Below are positions 7,547 through 14,800 of a DNA stretch of 30,077 nt, piece by piece. The DNA lies in NCBI GenBank assembly GCA_964595575.1, contig CAZQRA010000031.1, forward strand, positions 1 to 30,077, read 5' to 3'. The DNA is from PALSA-612 sp964595575 (lineage in GTDB: Bacteria > Actinomycetota > Thermoleophilia > Gaiellales > Gaiellaceae). Made by a program: the position numbers and the translations under genes. Each line of letters starts with the position of its first letter. Positions within the stretch are counted from its first letter, which is position 1. The notes under the pieces were generated by a model. That model made no database searches. It saw nothing but the letters and a program-made list of their open reading frames with translations, and was not told the DNA's origin.

Positions 7547-8343
7547 GCTCCCTCCCGGTACACGAGGAGGCGGCGGGAGACCTCCTGGGCGGCGGCGGCG
7601 ACCAGGGAACCCAAGGAGCCCAGCCGATCCATGCCCAGTCGGGCGCGGACGGCGACCACGCTGAGGGTGGCGACAGGGGCGGCGCCGGCGTCCACCACCG
7701 CCGCCGAGGCGGCGCACACTCCCTCCAGGTACTCCTCGTCCTCGAGGGCGTAGCCGTGCTCCCGCGCCCGGGCCAGCTCGGCCAGGTAGCGCTCGGGGTC
7801 GGTAATGGAGCGGGGCGTGAAGGCGGGCAGGGGGCGGGCCGACACGAGGGCGGCCGCCTCCTCCGGGGGCAGGGCGGCGAGCACAGCCTTGGCCGCCGAC
7901 CCCGCGAAGGGGGGCAGCCGGTGCCCCAGCGGGGCCACTACCTTGAGCTGGCGGCGAGGCTCGACCCGGTCGGCGATCACCAGCTCCATGCCCTGGCGGA
8001 GATGGAGGATGGCCGTCTCGTCGCTTGCCTGGAACAACCTCCGCAGGGAGGGACGGGCTAGCTCGGGCAGGTCGAGCCGCGAGAGTACCGCTCCCCCCAG
8101 GTCGAGCAAACCCATGCCCAAGCGGTAGGTTCGGGTCTCGGGGTCGCGCTCGACGAGATCGAGCCGCTCTAGGGTGCGCAGGAGGGCCGACAGGGTGCCC
8201 TTGGCGATGGCGAGCTCGCGGCTCAGCTCGGACAGGCGGCGGCCGCCCTGGGCGCCGGCCAAGGCGCGCAGCACCCGGACCGCCCGCACCACGGAGCCCA
8301 CCTCCCCTGGGCGCCGTTCGGTATCGAGAACAGCGGTCGCCAT
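7543..8343 (-). CDS. IclR-family transcriptional regulator, first gene of the hcr operon
   Basis: A 266-residue IclR protein. The N-terminal winged helix-turn-helix lies at about residues 20-85 (RRLSELSRELAIAKGTLSALLRTLERLDLVER as one continuous region). The C-terminal ligand-binding domain includes DETAILHLRQG, ADRVEPRRQLK, SAAKAVLAALP, RSITDPE and HGYALEDEEYLEGVCAASA. Family members bind small aromatic or carboxylic effectors and usually control neighbouring catabolic genes; several (PcaR, PobR) govern 4-hydroxybenzoate or protocatechuate use. As first gene of the coupled IclR-hcrC-hcrA-hcrB unit it probably controls its own operon in response to an aromatic acid or its CoA ester. The start was set at ATG 8343; a GTG at 8361 would add six residues. 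No clear ribosome site precedes either start. Confidence 0.9.
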   Translation of the reverse strand: MATAVLDTERRPGEVGSVVRAVRVLRALAGAQGGRRLSELSRELAIAKGTLSALLRTLERLDLVERDPETRTYRLGMGLLDLGGAVLSRLDLPELARPSLRRLFQASDETAILHLRQGMELVIADRVEPRRQLKVVAPLGHRLPPFAGSAAKAVLAALPPEEAAALVSARPLPAFTPRSITDPERYLAELARAREHGYALEDEEYLEGVCAASAAVVDAGAAPVATLSVVAVRARLGMDRLGSLGSLVAAAAQEVSRRLLVYREGA

Positions 8344-8460
8344 AGCCGCACCATAGGCCACGTGGATGCCGCGGTCATGACGGAAATTGCCTAGGCTCGA
8401 AGCTGGAGCGCTGCTCGGCCCTGAGGGTGGCTAGCGACCGTGCCGTGGGGGTGGGCCGCG

Positions 8461-9216
8461 TCAGGCTGTGTACCAGCGGTGCGGATCGAGCTCCTGGCGG
8501 AGGAGCCGCAGCTCCTCCCGCGTCGGCGAGGGGGTCTCCGATGCGCCGCTCGCGTCCAAGGGGAGCGGCGTGGCGGCGATCACGGCCTCCACCGTCTCTC
8601 CCGGGTGGACGCTGCGCAGGGCAAGGCCCTCATCGGTCACGTCGAGGACCGCCCGGTCGGTGACGATGACCGAGGTCCCGGCACCCGGTAGGCCCGCCTC
8701 GGCCCGGGATCGGCCGGCCACCAGGCGACCTGGGTTGGTGAGGAAGTCGACGCGGCGCTTGAACTTGCGGGGCTCGTGGCGCATCACCACCATCACCCGG
8801 CCGGCCAGTGAGGCCACGTCGTTGGCTCCGCCCGAGCCCCGAAAGCGGCGCACGGTGCCGTCCTCGAGCCTCACGGCCGAGGAGTTGATAGAGCCGAAGG
8901 CGTCCACTTGCAGCGCTCCCAGGATGCCGAGCGTGACCCGGCCCCCGTGGAGCAGAAGGCCCAGGGCGTCGAGCATGCCGCCGAAGGCCCGGGCTCCCTT
9001 CCACATCCGGGGGTCGGCGATCCCGAGAGCCGGCTCCGTGGAGCACGCGCCGACGACGCCGATCTCGAGCACGAGGGTGGCAGACGGGGCGTGGAGCTTC
9101 TTGGCCAGGAGGGCCGCGATCTGGGGCAGGCCGAGTCCCACCACGACGACCTCGCCGTCGGCGATCTCATGGGCGGCGGCCACCGCCATCATCTCTCCGG
9201 GCGTCCAGCCCGTCAC
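8461..9216 (-). CDS. CoA transferase subunit B, glutaconate CoA-transferase/IpdB-like
   Basis: A 251-residue beta subunit of a class I CoA transferase. Visible family segments are GLGLPQIAALLAKKLHAP, ATLVLEIGVVGACSTEPA (Glu51 aligns in position with the catalytic glutamate of glutaconate CoA-transferase beta), GRVTLGILGALQVDAFGSIN, RFRGSGGANDVASLA and FLTNPG. Known members either move CoA between acids or, as in mycobacterial IpdAB, hydrolyse a ring of a CoA ester. The start is a GTG at 9216 whose GTGA overlaps the stop of subunit A, which fits a one-to-one heteromer. The 117 bases between this stop and the IclR gene at 8343 hold no gene; they are presumably the hcr promoter region. Substrate unknown; context suggests an intermediate of ring breakdown. 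Confidence 0.88.
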   Translation of the reverse strand: MTGWTPGEMMAVAAAHEIADGEVVVVGLGLPQIAALLAKKLHAPSATLVLEIGVVGACSTEPALGIADPRMWKGARAFGGMLDALGLLLHGGRVTLGILGALQVDAFGSINSSAVRLEDGTVRRFRGSGGANDVASLAGRVMVVMRHEPRKFKRRVDFLTNPGRLVAGRSRAEAGLPGAGTSVIVTDRAVLDVTDEGLALRSVHPGETVEAVIAATPLPLDASGASETPSPTREELRLLRQELDPHRWYTA

Positions 9217-10073
9217 GGCGACGCCATCCCTGCCCGCGCCAGGTAGGCCTGGTGCGAGTCGACCCCGTACACGTACTCCTCGAGGTAGCGGGCGTAGGCA
9301 TCCCCGCCCTCGGCGGCGGCGGCTGCGTACGTCGCTAGGTGGCGGCTGTCGTAGTCGTAGAGGCCGAGGGCGGCGGTGGGGTAGGCCGCGCGCCGGATGG
9401 GGACGACCGCCGTCACCAGGACCCCGGGAACGGCGATCGTGTCCGGACCGAGGGTTCCCGGGGACACCACCTCCTCGGCGAGGAGGACGGTGCGGCGCGC
9501 TGCCCCTGCCATCTCCCGCAGGCTCCACGTGGGGCCGGAGATGACGGCGTTTCCCTCCTCGTCGGCCACGTCCACGTGGATGAACGCGATGTCGGGGCGA
9601 AGCGGGGCCAGCGCTACCACAGGGGAGCCGGTGAAGGGGTCCCGCTCCAGGCGCACCGCCTCCTCCTGCTCGAGCAGGGGGTCGAGGAGGTCGGAGCCGA
9701 GCATGGACCGCATGGGCATGAACGGAAGCCCGAGCGCTGCCGCATGGAGGCGCAGCGCGATGGCCAAGTTCGAGTACTCGTCGGCCTCGATCTCCCCTGC
9801 CAGCACGCACCGGTTGACGGCGTGCAGAGGGCCGAAGCGGTCGAGCGAGCCGCCGGAGCTGACGATGCGCCGGACGCACCCCCCGCCGGCCAGGAGATCG
9901 GTATCCAGGCCCCCTGTCGTCTGAATCACGACCAAGTCGCGCCTTCCTGCCCGCATCATCTCGTGGGCGGCCGCGACCACGCAGCGGGTGATGGCGAAGC
10001 CCCCTAGGGCGATATGGCAGCCGTCCTCGACCAGGGAGACGGCCTCGCTCAGGGTCACGACCTTTCCTGCCAT
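9213..10073 (-). CDS. CoA transferase subunit A, glutaconate CoA-transferase/IpdA-like
   Basis: A 286-residue alpha subunit partner of the gene directly downstream. It carries SLVEDGCHIALGGFAITRCVVAAAHEM, the glycine-rich CoA-binding start of the family, then QTTGGLDTDLLAGGGCVRRIVSSGGSLDRFGP, the acyl-pocket region LGLPFMPMRSMLGSDLL and PDIAFIHVDVADEEGNA. Length and domain order match GctA/IpdA. The ATG at 10073 overlaps the stop of the DUF6282-like gene (TGATG), and its own stop overlaps subunit B, so three genes are coupled: metallohydrolase, A, B. The alpha/beta pair is expected to be a cytoplasmic hetero-oligomer. Whether it is a transferase or a ring-opening hydrolase cannot be read from the sequence. 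Confidence 0.88.
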   Translation of the reverse strand: MAGKVVTLSEAVSLVEDGCHIALGGFAITRCVVAAAHEMMRAGRRDLVVIQTTGGLDTDLLAGGGCVRRIVSSGGSLDRFGPLHAVNRCVLAGEIEADEYSNLAIALRLHAAALGLPFMPMRSMLGSDLLDPLLEQEEAVRLERDPFTGSPVVALAPLRPDIAFIHVDVADEEGNAVISGPTWSLREMAGAARRTVLLAEEVVSPGTLGPDTIAVPGVLVTAVVPIRRAAYPTAALGLYDYDSRHLATYAAAAAEGGDAYARYLEEYVYGVDSHQAYLARAGMASP

Positions 10074-11140
10074 CAGGCTGGGATCGGCTCCAGCCCGAGC
10101 AGCTTCGCGGGGTTGTCCCGCACGATCTTGCTCACGTCCTCCGGAGGCACTCCGAATCCAAGGAGGGCGCGGATGAAGATGCGCATCCCGTCCACCGTGT
10201 TCACGTGCAGGACCTGGCCGAAGTCGCTTCCGGCGACGCAGCGGTCGGCGCCGATCGCCTTGATCGTGTCGACGGTCTCGAAGGGGTCGCACACGGGCTG
10301 GTAGAGCGAGGGGATCATGGGTTGGCAGTAGGTGCCGACGTAGGCGCCCAGGTCGGCGAGTTGCCGCATCTCGTCGACCAAAAGCTTGTTGAGCTCGAGC
10401 AGCGGATGGTCGAGCAGGGTCTTGACACCGAGCTCCTTGGCCAGCGTGCACAGGGGTAGCAGCTCCTCGAAGTCGGTGTGGCCGAGGCTACAGAGCACGT
10501 CCGCCTCGGCTGCCATCTCGAAGACCTGGCGCACCTCGGGCAGGACCTCTCCGTCGGCCCCCACGAGGCGGACGTAGCCATCGCGGTTCTCGATCCCTGC
10601 GAAGCGCGCCCACCCGTACGACTTGAAGGTGGGGAACCACAGGACCTTGCAGTTGGGGTAGCGGAGGGCGATCTTGACCGCCTCTGGGTTTACCCCGTGG
10701 TTCAGGCCCAGCCCCCCGTAGACCTCCACCCGGTGCTCGAGGCGGCCGTCGGCGACCAGCTCGTCGATGTAGCGCTGGACGAGGTAGGCGGCGCCCGCCG
10801 TCAGGTTCCAGTGGTCCTTGAAGTAGACAGCCCGCATCCGCGCGCGCGCGGCCGCGACGGCCACGTCGATCATGTCCTGAGAGCGGAACACGAAGTCGGG
10901 ATAGGCGTGGATGTGGCAATCGACCGCCCCGGCGAGGAGGTCGTCCTCGATGCCGGGGTAGATCGAGGTCAGCTGGGGGTTGTCCTTCAGCATCGCGTAG
11001 AAGTAGGTGCGCGAGTTCATCTGGAGCACGCGCTCGAGGGTCAGCGTTCGTCCCACCTTGATCTGAGAGGGGTGCAGCCCGTGCTTTCCCAGGTCGACCC
11101 TCTCGCCCGTCACCAGCTCGATCAGATGCTCGTCGCACAT
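10073..11140 (-). CDS. DUF6282-like amidohydrolase-fold metallohydrolase
   Basis: A 355-residue protein with the features of the DUF6282 group of TIM-barrel metal-dependent hydrolases. Candidate metal ligands are His76 and His78 in DCHIHAYPDF, followed by FKDHWN, GLNHGVNPEAV, SLGHTDFEEL, DHPLLELNK and AGSDFGQ. This is the usual order of amidohydrolase His/Asp ligands. The first 65 residues (up to YPGIEDDLL) are a helical extension before the barrel. No reaction is known for the family. Its coupling to an IpdAB/Gct-like CoA transferase suggests hydrolysis of a cyclic or amide intermediate in an aromatic or lactone pathway. ATG 11140 was chosen because GGAGGT lies 9 nt upstream; the frame runs on upstream but into the promoter region. 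It is divergent from the LLM gene across a 75-bp operator-promoter segment. Confidence 0.85.
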   Translation of the reverse strand: MCDEHLIELVTGERVDLGKHGLHPSQIKVGRTLTLERVLQMNSRTYFYAMLKDNPQLTSIYPGIEDDLLAGAVDCHIHAYPDFVFRSQDMIDVAVAAARARMRAVYFKDHWNLTAGAAYLVQRYIDELVADGRLEHRVEVYGGLGLNHGVNPEAVKIALRYPNCKVLWFPTFKSYGWARFAGIENRDGYVRLVGADGEVLPEVRQVFEMAAEADVLCSLGHTDFEELLPLCTLAKELGVKTLLDHPLLELNKLLVDEMRQLADLGAYVGTYCQPMIPSLYQPVCDPFETVDTIKAIGADRCVAGSDFGQVLHVNTVDGMRIFIRALLGFGVPPEDVSKIVRDNPAKLLGLEPIPA

Positions 11141-11145
11141 GCTTG

Positions 11146-11174
11146 TTGACCTCCGACGCGGGTGGTAGTAAAGT
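11146..11174 (+). promoter_or_regulatory. Sigma70-like promoter for the plus-strand acyl-CoA operon
   Basis: TTGACC at 11146-11151 and TAAAGT at 11169-11174 are separated by exactly 17 nt, a good -35/-10 pair in otherwise GC-rich DNA. Transcription would begin near 11181, giving a leader of about 35 nt before the GTG at 11216. The -35 box overlaps the ribosome-binding region of the divergent gene. Confidence 0.55.
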
Positions 11175-11180
11175 GCTAGA

Positions 11181-11205
11181 AGAATATCATTCTGTATGAC
11201 AGAAT
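11181..11205. promoter_or_regulatory. Inverted-repeat operator between divergent operons
   Basis: Two overlapping inverted repeats share a half-site: AGAAT-ATC-ATTCT (11181-11193) and ATTCTG-TATGA-CAGAAT (11189-11205). The second is a perfect 6+5+6 dyad. The block lies directly at and after the predicted plus-strand start point, where a bound repressor would block transcription, and upstream of the minus-strand operon. It is AT-rich against a GC-rich background. The IclR protein encoded at 15964-16740 is a plausible binder, but this is an inference. Confidence 0.65.
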
Positions 11206-11215
11206 CCAGCCAGGC

Positions 11216-12229
11216 GTGATCTTCGACACCGAGTTCAACTCCGCGGCTCAGGTGCCCGCTCAGGTGTGCGTGGAGGCGGCGGCCCTGGCCGAGCAGAGAG
11301 GCTTCGGCGCTGTGTGGAAGGGAGAGTCGAACAGTCGCGATCCTCTCGTCCTCCTCAGCGCCTACGCGGCGAGGACGCGCCGACTCCAGCTGGGGACGGC
11401 TATCTACCACATGTACGGCCGCTCGCCGGTGACGCTCGCCATCCAGGCGGCGACCCTGAACGAGTACTCGCAGGGACGGTTACTGCTCGGCCTGGGGGTG
11501 GCCAACGAGGTCATCGCCGCCTGGCACGGCGACAGCTACGATCGCCCGCTCCGGCGGATGCGGGAGTACATCGAGATCCTGCGCGCCGCCTACTCGGGGG
11601 AGCGAGTCGAGTACGAGGGCGAGGTCTACTCGAGCACCCGCGGCTTCAAGCTTGCCTTCGAGCCGCCGCCCTACCCCCTGCGCATCCTCCTCGCGGCCCT
11701 CGGCCCCCAGATGACGCGGCTTGCCGGCCAGATCTCCGACGGCGTGGTCATCAACATGGCCGACCCGGCCCGCGTGCGCCTGATCGTGGAGCGCTGCCAC
11801 GAGGGAGCCCGCTCTGTCGGTCGCGACCCCTCCGGGTTCGAGGTGGCCACGAAGCTACGGGTGGCGCTGAGCGAGGATGTCGCCCTGGCTAGGCGCACGC
11901 TCAAGAAGGTCCTCGCCTTCTACGCCCTTCAGACCGGATACAGCCAGATGCTCTGCGAGATGGGCTTCGCCGAGGACGTCGGGCGCATCCGAGGCGCCTA
12001 CGAGCAAGGCGGCTTCCGCGCCGCCCAGGAGCAGGTCTCGGACGACCTCTTCGCCGGGGTGCCGATGTTCGCGGGCTCCAACCTCGACGGCCTCGGCGAG
12101 CGCCTCGAGGCCTACCGCGAGGCGGGCGTCACGCGCATGATCGTCGCCTTCGTGCCCACGGGAGAGGACCTCTGGGGCGAGATCCGCCGCTTCCTCGAGT
12201 CGGCCGACTTCGTCGGCGAGGGTCGGTAG
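11216..12229 (+). CDS. LLM class (luciferase-like) flavin-dependent oxidoreductase
   Basis: A 337-residue TIM-barrel flavin enzyme of the bacterial luciferase/F420 superfamily. Typical segments are ALAEQRGFGAVWKGES, RLQLGTAIYHMYGRSPVTLAIQAATLNEYSQGRLLLGLG (read as one region near residues 55-95), ILLAALGPQMTRLAGQISDGVVINM and the C-terminal FAGSNLDGLGERLEAYREAGVTRMIVAFVP. Members use FMN with NAD(P)H or coenzyme F420 for monooxygenation or hydride transfer; which applies here cannot be decided. The start is a GTG at 11216 right after the operator; no strong ribosome site is present and the leader is short. It leads the acyl-CoA operon, 13 nt before the acyl-CoA dehydrogenase. Substrate unknown. 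Confidence 0.9.
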   Translation: MIFDTEFNSAAQVPAQVCVEAAALAEQRGFGAVWKGESNSRDPLVLLSAYAARTRRLQLGTAIYHMYGRSPVTLAIQAATLNEYSQGRLLLGLGVANEVIAAWHGDSYDRPLRRMREYIEILRAAYSGERVEYEGEVYSSTRGFKLAFEPPPYPLRILLAALGPQMTRLAGQISDGVVINMADPARVRLIVERCHEGARSVGRDPSGFEVATKLRVALSEDVALARRTLKKVLAFYALQTGYSQMLCEMGFAEDVGRIRGAYEQGGFRAAQEQVSDDLFAGVPMFAGSNLDGLGERLEAYREAGVTRMIVAFVPTGEDLWGEIRRFLESADFVGEGR

Positions 12230-12242
12230 GAGGGCGTCCGCG

Positions 12243-13403
12243 ATGGACTTTGCGTTGACCGAGGAGCAGGAGGCGATTCGCGAAGCCGTTCGCGAGATCT
12301 GCCGGCGGTTCCCGGACACCTACTGGCGGGAGATGGACGCGAGGGGGGAGTATCCCGAGGAGTTCGTGAGGGCGCTCACCGAGGGAGGCTGGCTCTCCAT
12401 CCTCATCCCCGTGGAGTACGGTGGCGCCGGCCTGGGGATCACCGAGGCCTCGATCGTGCTCGAGGAGATCAACCGCTCGGGCGGGAACGGGGCTGCCTGC
12501 CACGCCCAGATGTACACCATGGGCACTCTCCTCCGGCACGGCTCGGAGGAGCAGAAGCGACGCTACCTCCCCGAGATCGCCCAGGGCAAGCTGAGGCTCC
12601 AGGCCTTCGGCGTCACCGAGCCCACGACCGGCTCGGACACCACCCGTCTTGCTACCCGGGCCGAGCGGCGAGGAGATCGTTACCTCGTCTACGGGCAGAA
12701 GGCCTTCATCTCGCGGGTTGAGCACTCCGACTTGATGCTGCTCCTGGCGCGAACGACGCCGCTCGAGGAGGTCGAGGATCGCACCAAGGGCATCTCCGTC
12801 TTCCTAGTCGACCTCCGGGACGCGGGAGACGCCCTCGAGGTTCGACCTTTGCCCGTGATGATCAACCACCACACCTGCGAGGTCTTCTTCGACGGCCTGG
12901 AGCTGCCCGCTGAGAGCTTGATCGGCGAGGAGGGCATGGGCTTCCGCTACATCCTCGACGGCATGAACGCCGAGCGCATCCTCGTCGCCTCCGAGGCGAT
13001 CGGGGACGGGCGCTGGTTCGTCGAGCGGGGAGCCCGCTACGCCTCGGAGCGGGAGGTGTTCGGTCGCCCCATCGGCACGAACCAGGGAGTCCAGTTCCCG
13101 CTTGCCCAGGCCTATGCCGAGGTCGAGGCAGCGAGCCTCATGCGCTTCCACGCCGCCAGCCTGTTCGATCGGGGCGAGCGCTGCGGGGCGGAGGCCAACA
13201 TGGCGAAGCTCCTTGCCTCGCAAGCCTCGTGGAAGGCAGCGAACGCCTGCATGACGGCCTACGGGGGCTACGGCTTCGCTCGGGAGTACGACGTGGAGCG
13301 GAAGTTCCGGGAGGCGAAGCTGCTCGAGCTGGCTCCCGTGTCGAACAACATGATCCTGGCCTTCATCGGCCAGCGTGTGCTGGGGATGCCCAGGTCGTAC
13401 TAG
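12243..13403 (+). CDS. Acyl-CoA dehydrogenase with non-canonical C-terminal active-site region
   Basis: A 386-residue FAD-dependent acyl-CoA dehydrogenase of normal length. The N-terminal helical domain starts MDFALTEEQEAIREAV. FAD/substrate motifs are AFGVTEPTTGSDTT (residues 121-134) and FISRVEHSDLM. The C-terminal domain holds FGRPIGTNQGVQFPLAQAYAE and AYGGYGFAREYDVER. The usual YEGT glutamate is replaced: the segment reads KLLELAPVSNNMI. Glu244 in MNAERILVAS sits where isovaleryl-CoA and long-chain acyl-CoA dehydrogenases have their catalytic base, so it may serve instead. It probably oxidises a branched or unusual acyl-CoA to the 2,3-enoyl form. AGGAGGG precedes the ATG at good spacing. 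It is followed after one base by the CitE-like lyase gene. Confidence 0.93.
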   Translation: MDFALTEEQEAIREAVREICRRFPDTYWREMDARGEYPEEFVRALTEGGWLSILIPVEYGGAGLGITEASIVLEEINRSGGNGAACHAQMYTMGTLLRHGSEEQKRRYLPEIAQGKLRLQAFGVTEPTTGSDTTRLATRAERRGDRYLVYGQKAFISRVEHSDLMLLLARTTPLEEVEDRTKGISVFLVDLRDAGDALEVRPLPVMINHHTCEVFFDGLELPAESLIGEEGMGFRYILDGMNAERILVASEAIGDGRWFVERGARYASEREVFGRPIGTNQGVQFPLAQAYAEVEAASLMRFHAASLFDRGERCGAEANMAKLLASQASWKAANACMTAYGGYGFAREYDVERKFREAKLLELAPVSNNMILAFIGQRVLGMPRSY

Positions 13404-13404
13404 G

Positions 13405-14298
13405 ATGGCGCGCCCGCTCCGCTCGTGGATGTTCGTGCCTGGGAACCGACAGCGGTTCCTGGACAAGATCTACGAGCTGGAGACGCCTCCCGACGCCGTC
13501 TTCTTCGACCTTGAGGACGGCGTCATCCCCGAGGAGAAGCCGGTGGCCCGCGAGCTCGTGGCCGAGGTGTTGCGGCGGGCGGCGCCGGGTCCCCTCCGCA
13601 CCGTGCGGGTCAACGCCGTGGGCAGCGACTGGTTCTACGAGGACCTGGAGTGGATCCTCGTCCCCGGCCTGGAGGGCCTCTGCCTACCCAAGGTGGAGAG
13701 CCCCGAGGACGTGCTCACGGCTGCGGCTGCGCTCGATCGGATCGACCCCGAGGGCTCCGTGGGCATCGTCGCTGCCATCGAGAGCGCGACCGGCCTCCTG
13801 CGCGCGCCCGAGATCGCCGCCGCCCACCCCCGCGTGGTGGCGATCATGTTCGGGGCCGAGGACTACGCCCTCGACCTGGGCCTGGGGACGAGGCGCGAGG
13901 GGGAGGCCCGCGAGCTCCTGTACGCGCGCTCGGCGATCGTGGTGGCGGCGGCCTCGGCGCGGGTGATCTCGATCGACGGAGTCTTCCCCGACCTCGAGGA
14001 CACGGAGGGGTTCCTGGCCGACGTGATCCAGGCGCGCCGTCTCGGGTTCGCGGCCAAGTCCACCTTCAACCCCCGCCAGGTCAAGCTGATCAACGAGCGC
14101 TTCAGCCCGACCCCGGACGAGCTCGCGTACGCCCGTCGGGTGGCCGACGCCTTCGAGGAGGCGGTGGCGCGGGGCGACGCCTCGGTCGTCGTCGGCGGCC
14201 AGCTGGTCGATCGCCCCATCGTCCTGCGCGCGCAGCGCCTCCTCGATCTTGCCGACACGCTGGGAATCAGCGCCGTGGAGGAGGTGCCTGATGGCTGA
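13405..14298 (+). CDS. HpcH/HpaI aldolase family, CitE-like acyl-CoA lyase
   Basis: A 297-residue CitE-like TIM-barrel lyase. Hallmarks are RSWMFVPGNRQRF at the start, FFDLEDGVIPEEK, the TVRVNAVGSDW strand, LCLPKVESPEDV, AAIESATGLLRAPEIA and MFGAEDYALDLG. The acidic residues of the ESATG and GAEDYALDLG segments are the expected Mg2+ ligands. Stand-alone CitE-like proteins cleave or form malyl-CoA, citramalyl-CoA, beta-methylmalyl-CoA or similar 3-hydroxyacyl-CoA compounds. With a MaoC hydratase and a family III CoA transferase directly downstream, citramalyl-CoA lyase activity is the leading guess. The ATG at 13405 was chosen because it fits the family N-terminus; a GTG 30 nt upstream lies inside the preceding gene. 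The 3' end overlaps the MaoC gene by 8 bases. Confidence 0.92.
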   Translation: MARPLRSWMFVPGNRQRFLDKIYELETPPDAVFFDLEDGVIPEEKPVARELVAEVLRRAAPGPLRTVRVNAVGSDWFYEDLEWILVPGLEGLCLPKVESPEDVLTAAAALDRIDPEGSVGIVAAIESATGLLRAPEIAAAHPRVVAIMFGAEDYALDLGLGTRREGEARELLYARSAIVVAAASARVISIDGVFPDLEDTEGFLADVIQARRLGFAAKSTFNPRQVKLINERFSPTPDELAYARRVADAFEEAVARGDASVVVGGQLVDRPIVLRAQRLLDLADTLGISAVEEVPDG

Positions 14299-14797
14299 GA
14301 AGATCAAGCCGGGTTGGCAGGGCCGGTACTTCGAGGACTTCGAGGTCGGCGACGTCTACCGGTGTCGCTACGGCCGGACGGTCACGGAAGCGGACAACAT
14401 CCAGTTCACCCTGCTCACCAACAACACGAACCAGATTCACTTCAACCGGGACTACGGGGAGAGGACGGAGTTCGGCTCCACGCTCGTCAACAGCGCCCTC
14501 ACCTTGGCGATCGTGGCCGGGATGAGCGTTCCCGACGTGAGCGAGAACGGCTTCGCCCTCGGCTGGGACGAGATCACGCTTCCCCATCCCGTCTTTCCCG
14601 GCGACACGCTGTACTCAGAGAGCGAGGTCATCGAGAAGCGGGAGTCGAGGTCGCGCCCCACCCAGGGGATCGTCAAGGTGGAGACGCGGGGCTACAACCA
14701 ACACGGGGATCTCGTCATCAAGTACCGTCGCTCGGTGATGGTGTGGAAGCGCGAGCACGCGCCCAGCCGGGACATCTTTCCCCAGCCCAAGGGCTGA
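14291..14797 (+). CDS. MaoC-family (R)-specific hydratase/dehydratase, mesaconyl-CoA hydratase-like
   Basis: A 168-residue hot-dog-fold hydratase. It shows WQGRYFEDFEVGDVYR, TVTEADNIQFTLLTNNTNQIHFN (hydratase motif with the Asn/His active-site pair), ERTEFGSTLVNSALTLAIV and the C-terminal SRSRPTQGIVKVETRGYNQ. The pattern resembles MaoC proteins encoded beside CitE lyases in mycobacteria and in itaconate-degrading clusters. It should add water to an unsaturated CoA ester such as mesaconyl-CoA or itaconyl-CoA. The ATG at 14291 lies 8 bases inside the lyase gene, so translation is coupled, and the CoA transferase follows 3 nt after its stop. The exact substrate is inferred from neighbours, not from residues. 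Confidence 0.9.
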   Translation: MAEKIKPGWQGRYFEDFEVGDVYRCRYGRTVTEADNIQFTLLTNNTNQIHFNRDYGERTEFGSTLVNSALTLAIVAGMSVPDVSENGFALGWDEITLPHPVFPGDTLYSESEVIEKRESRSRPTQGIVKVETRGYNQHGDLVIKYRRSVMVWKREHAPSRDIFPQPKG

Positions 14798-14800
14798 GAG

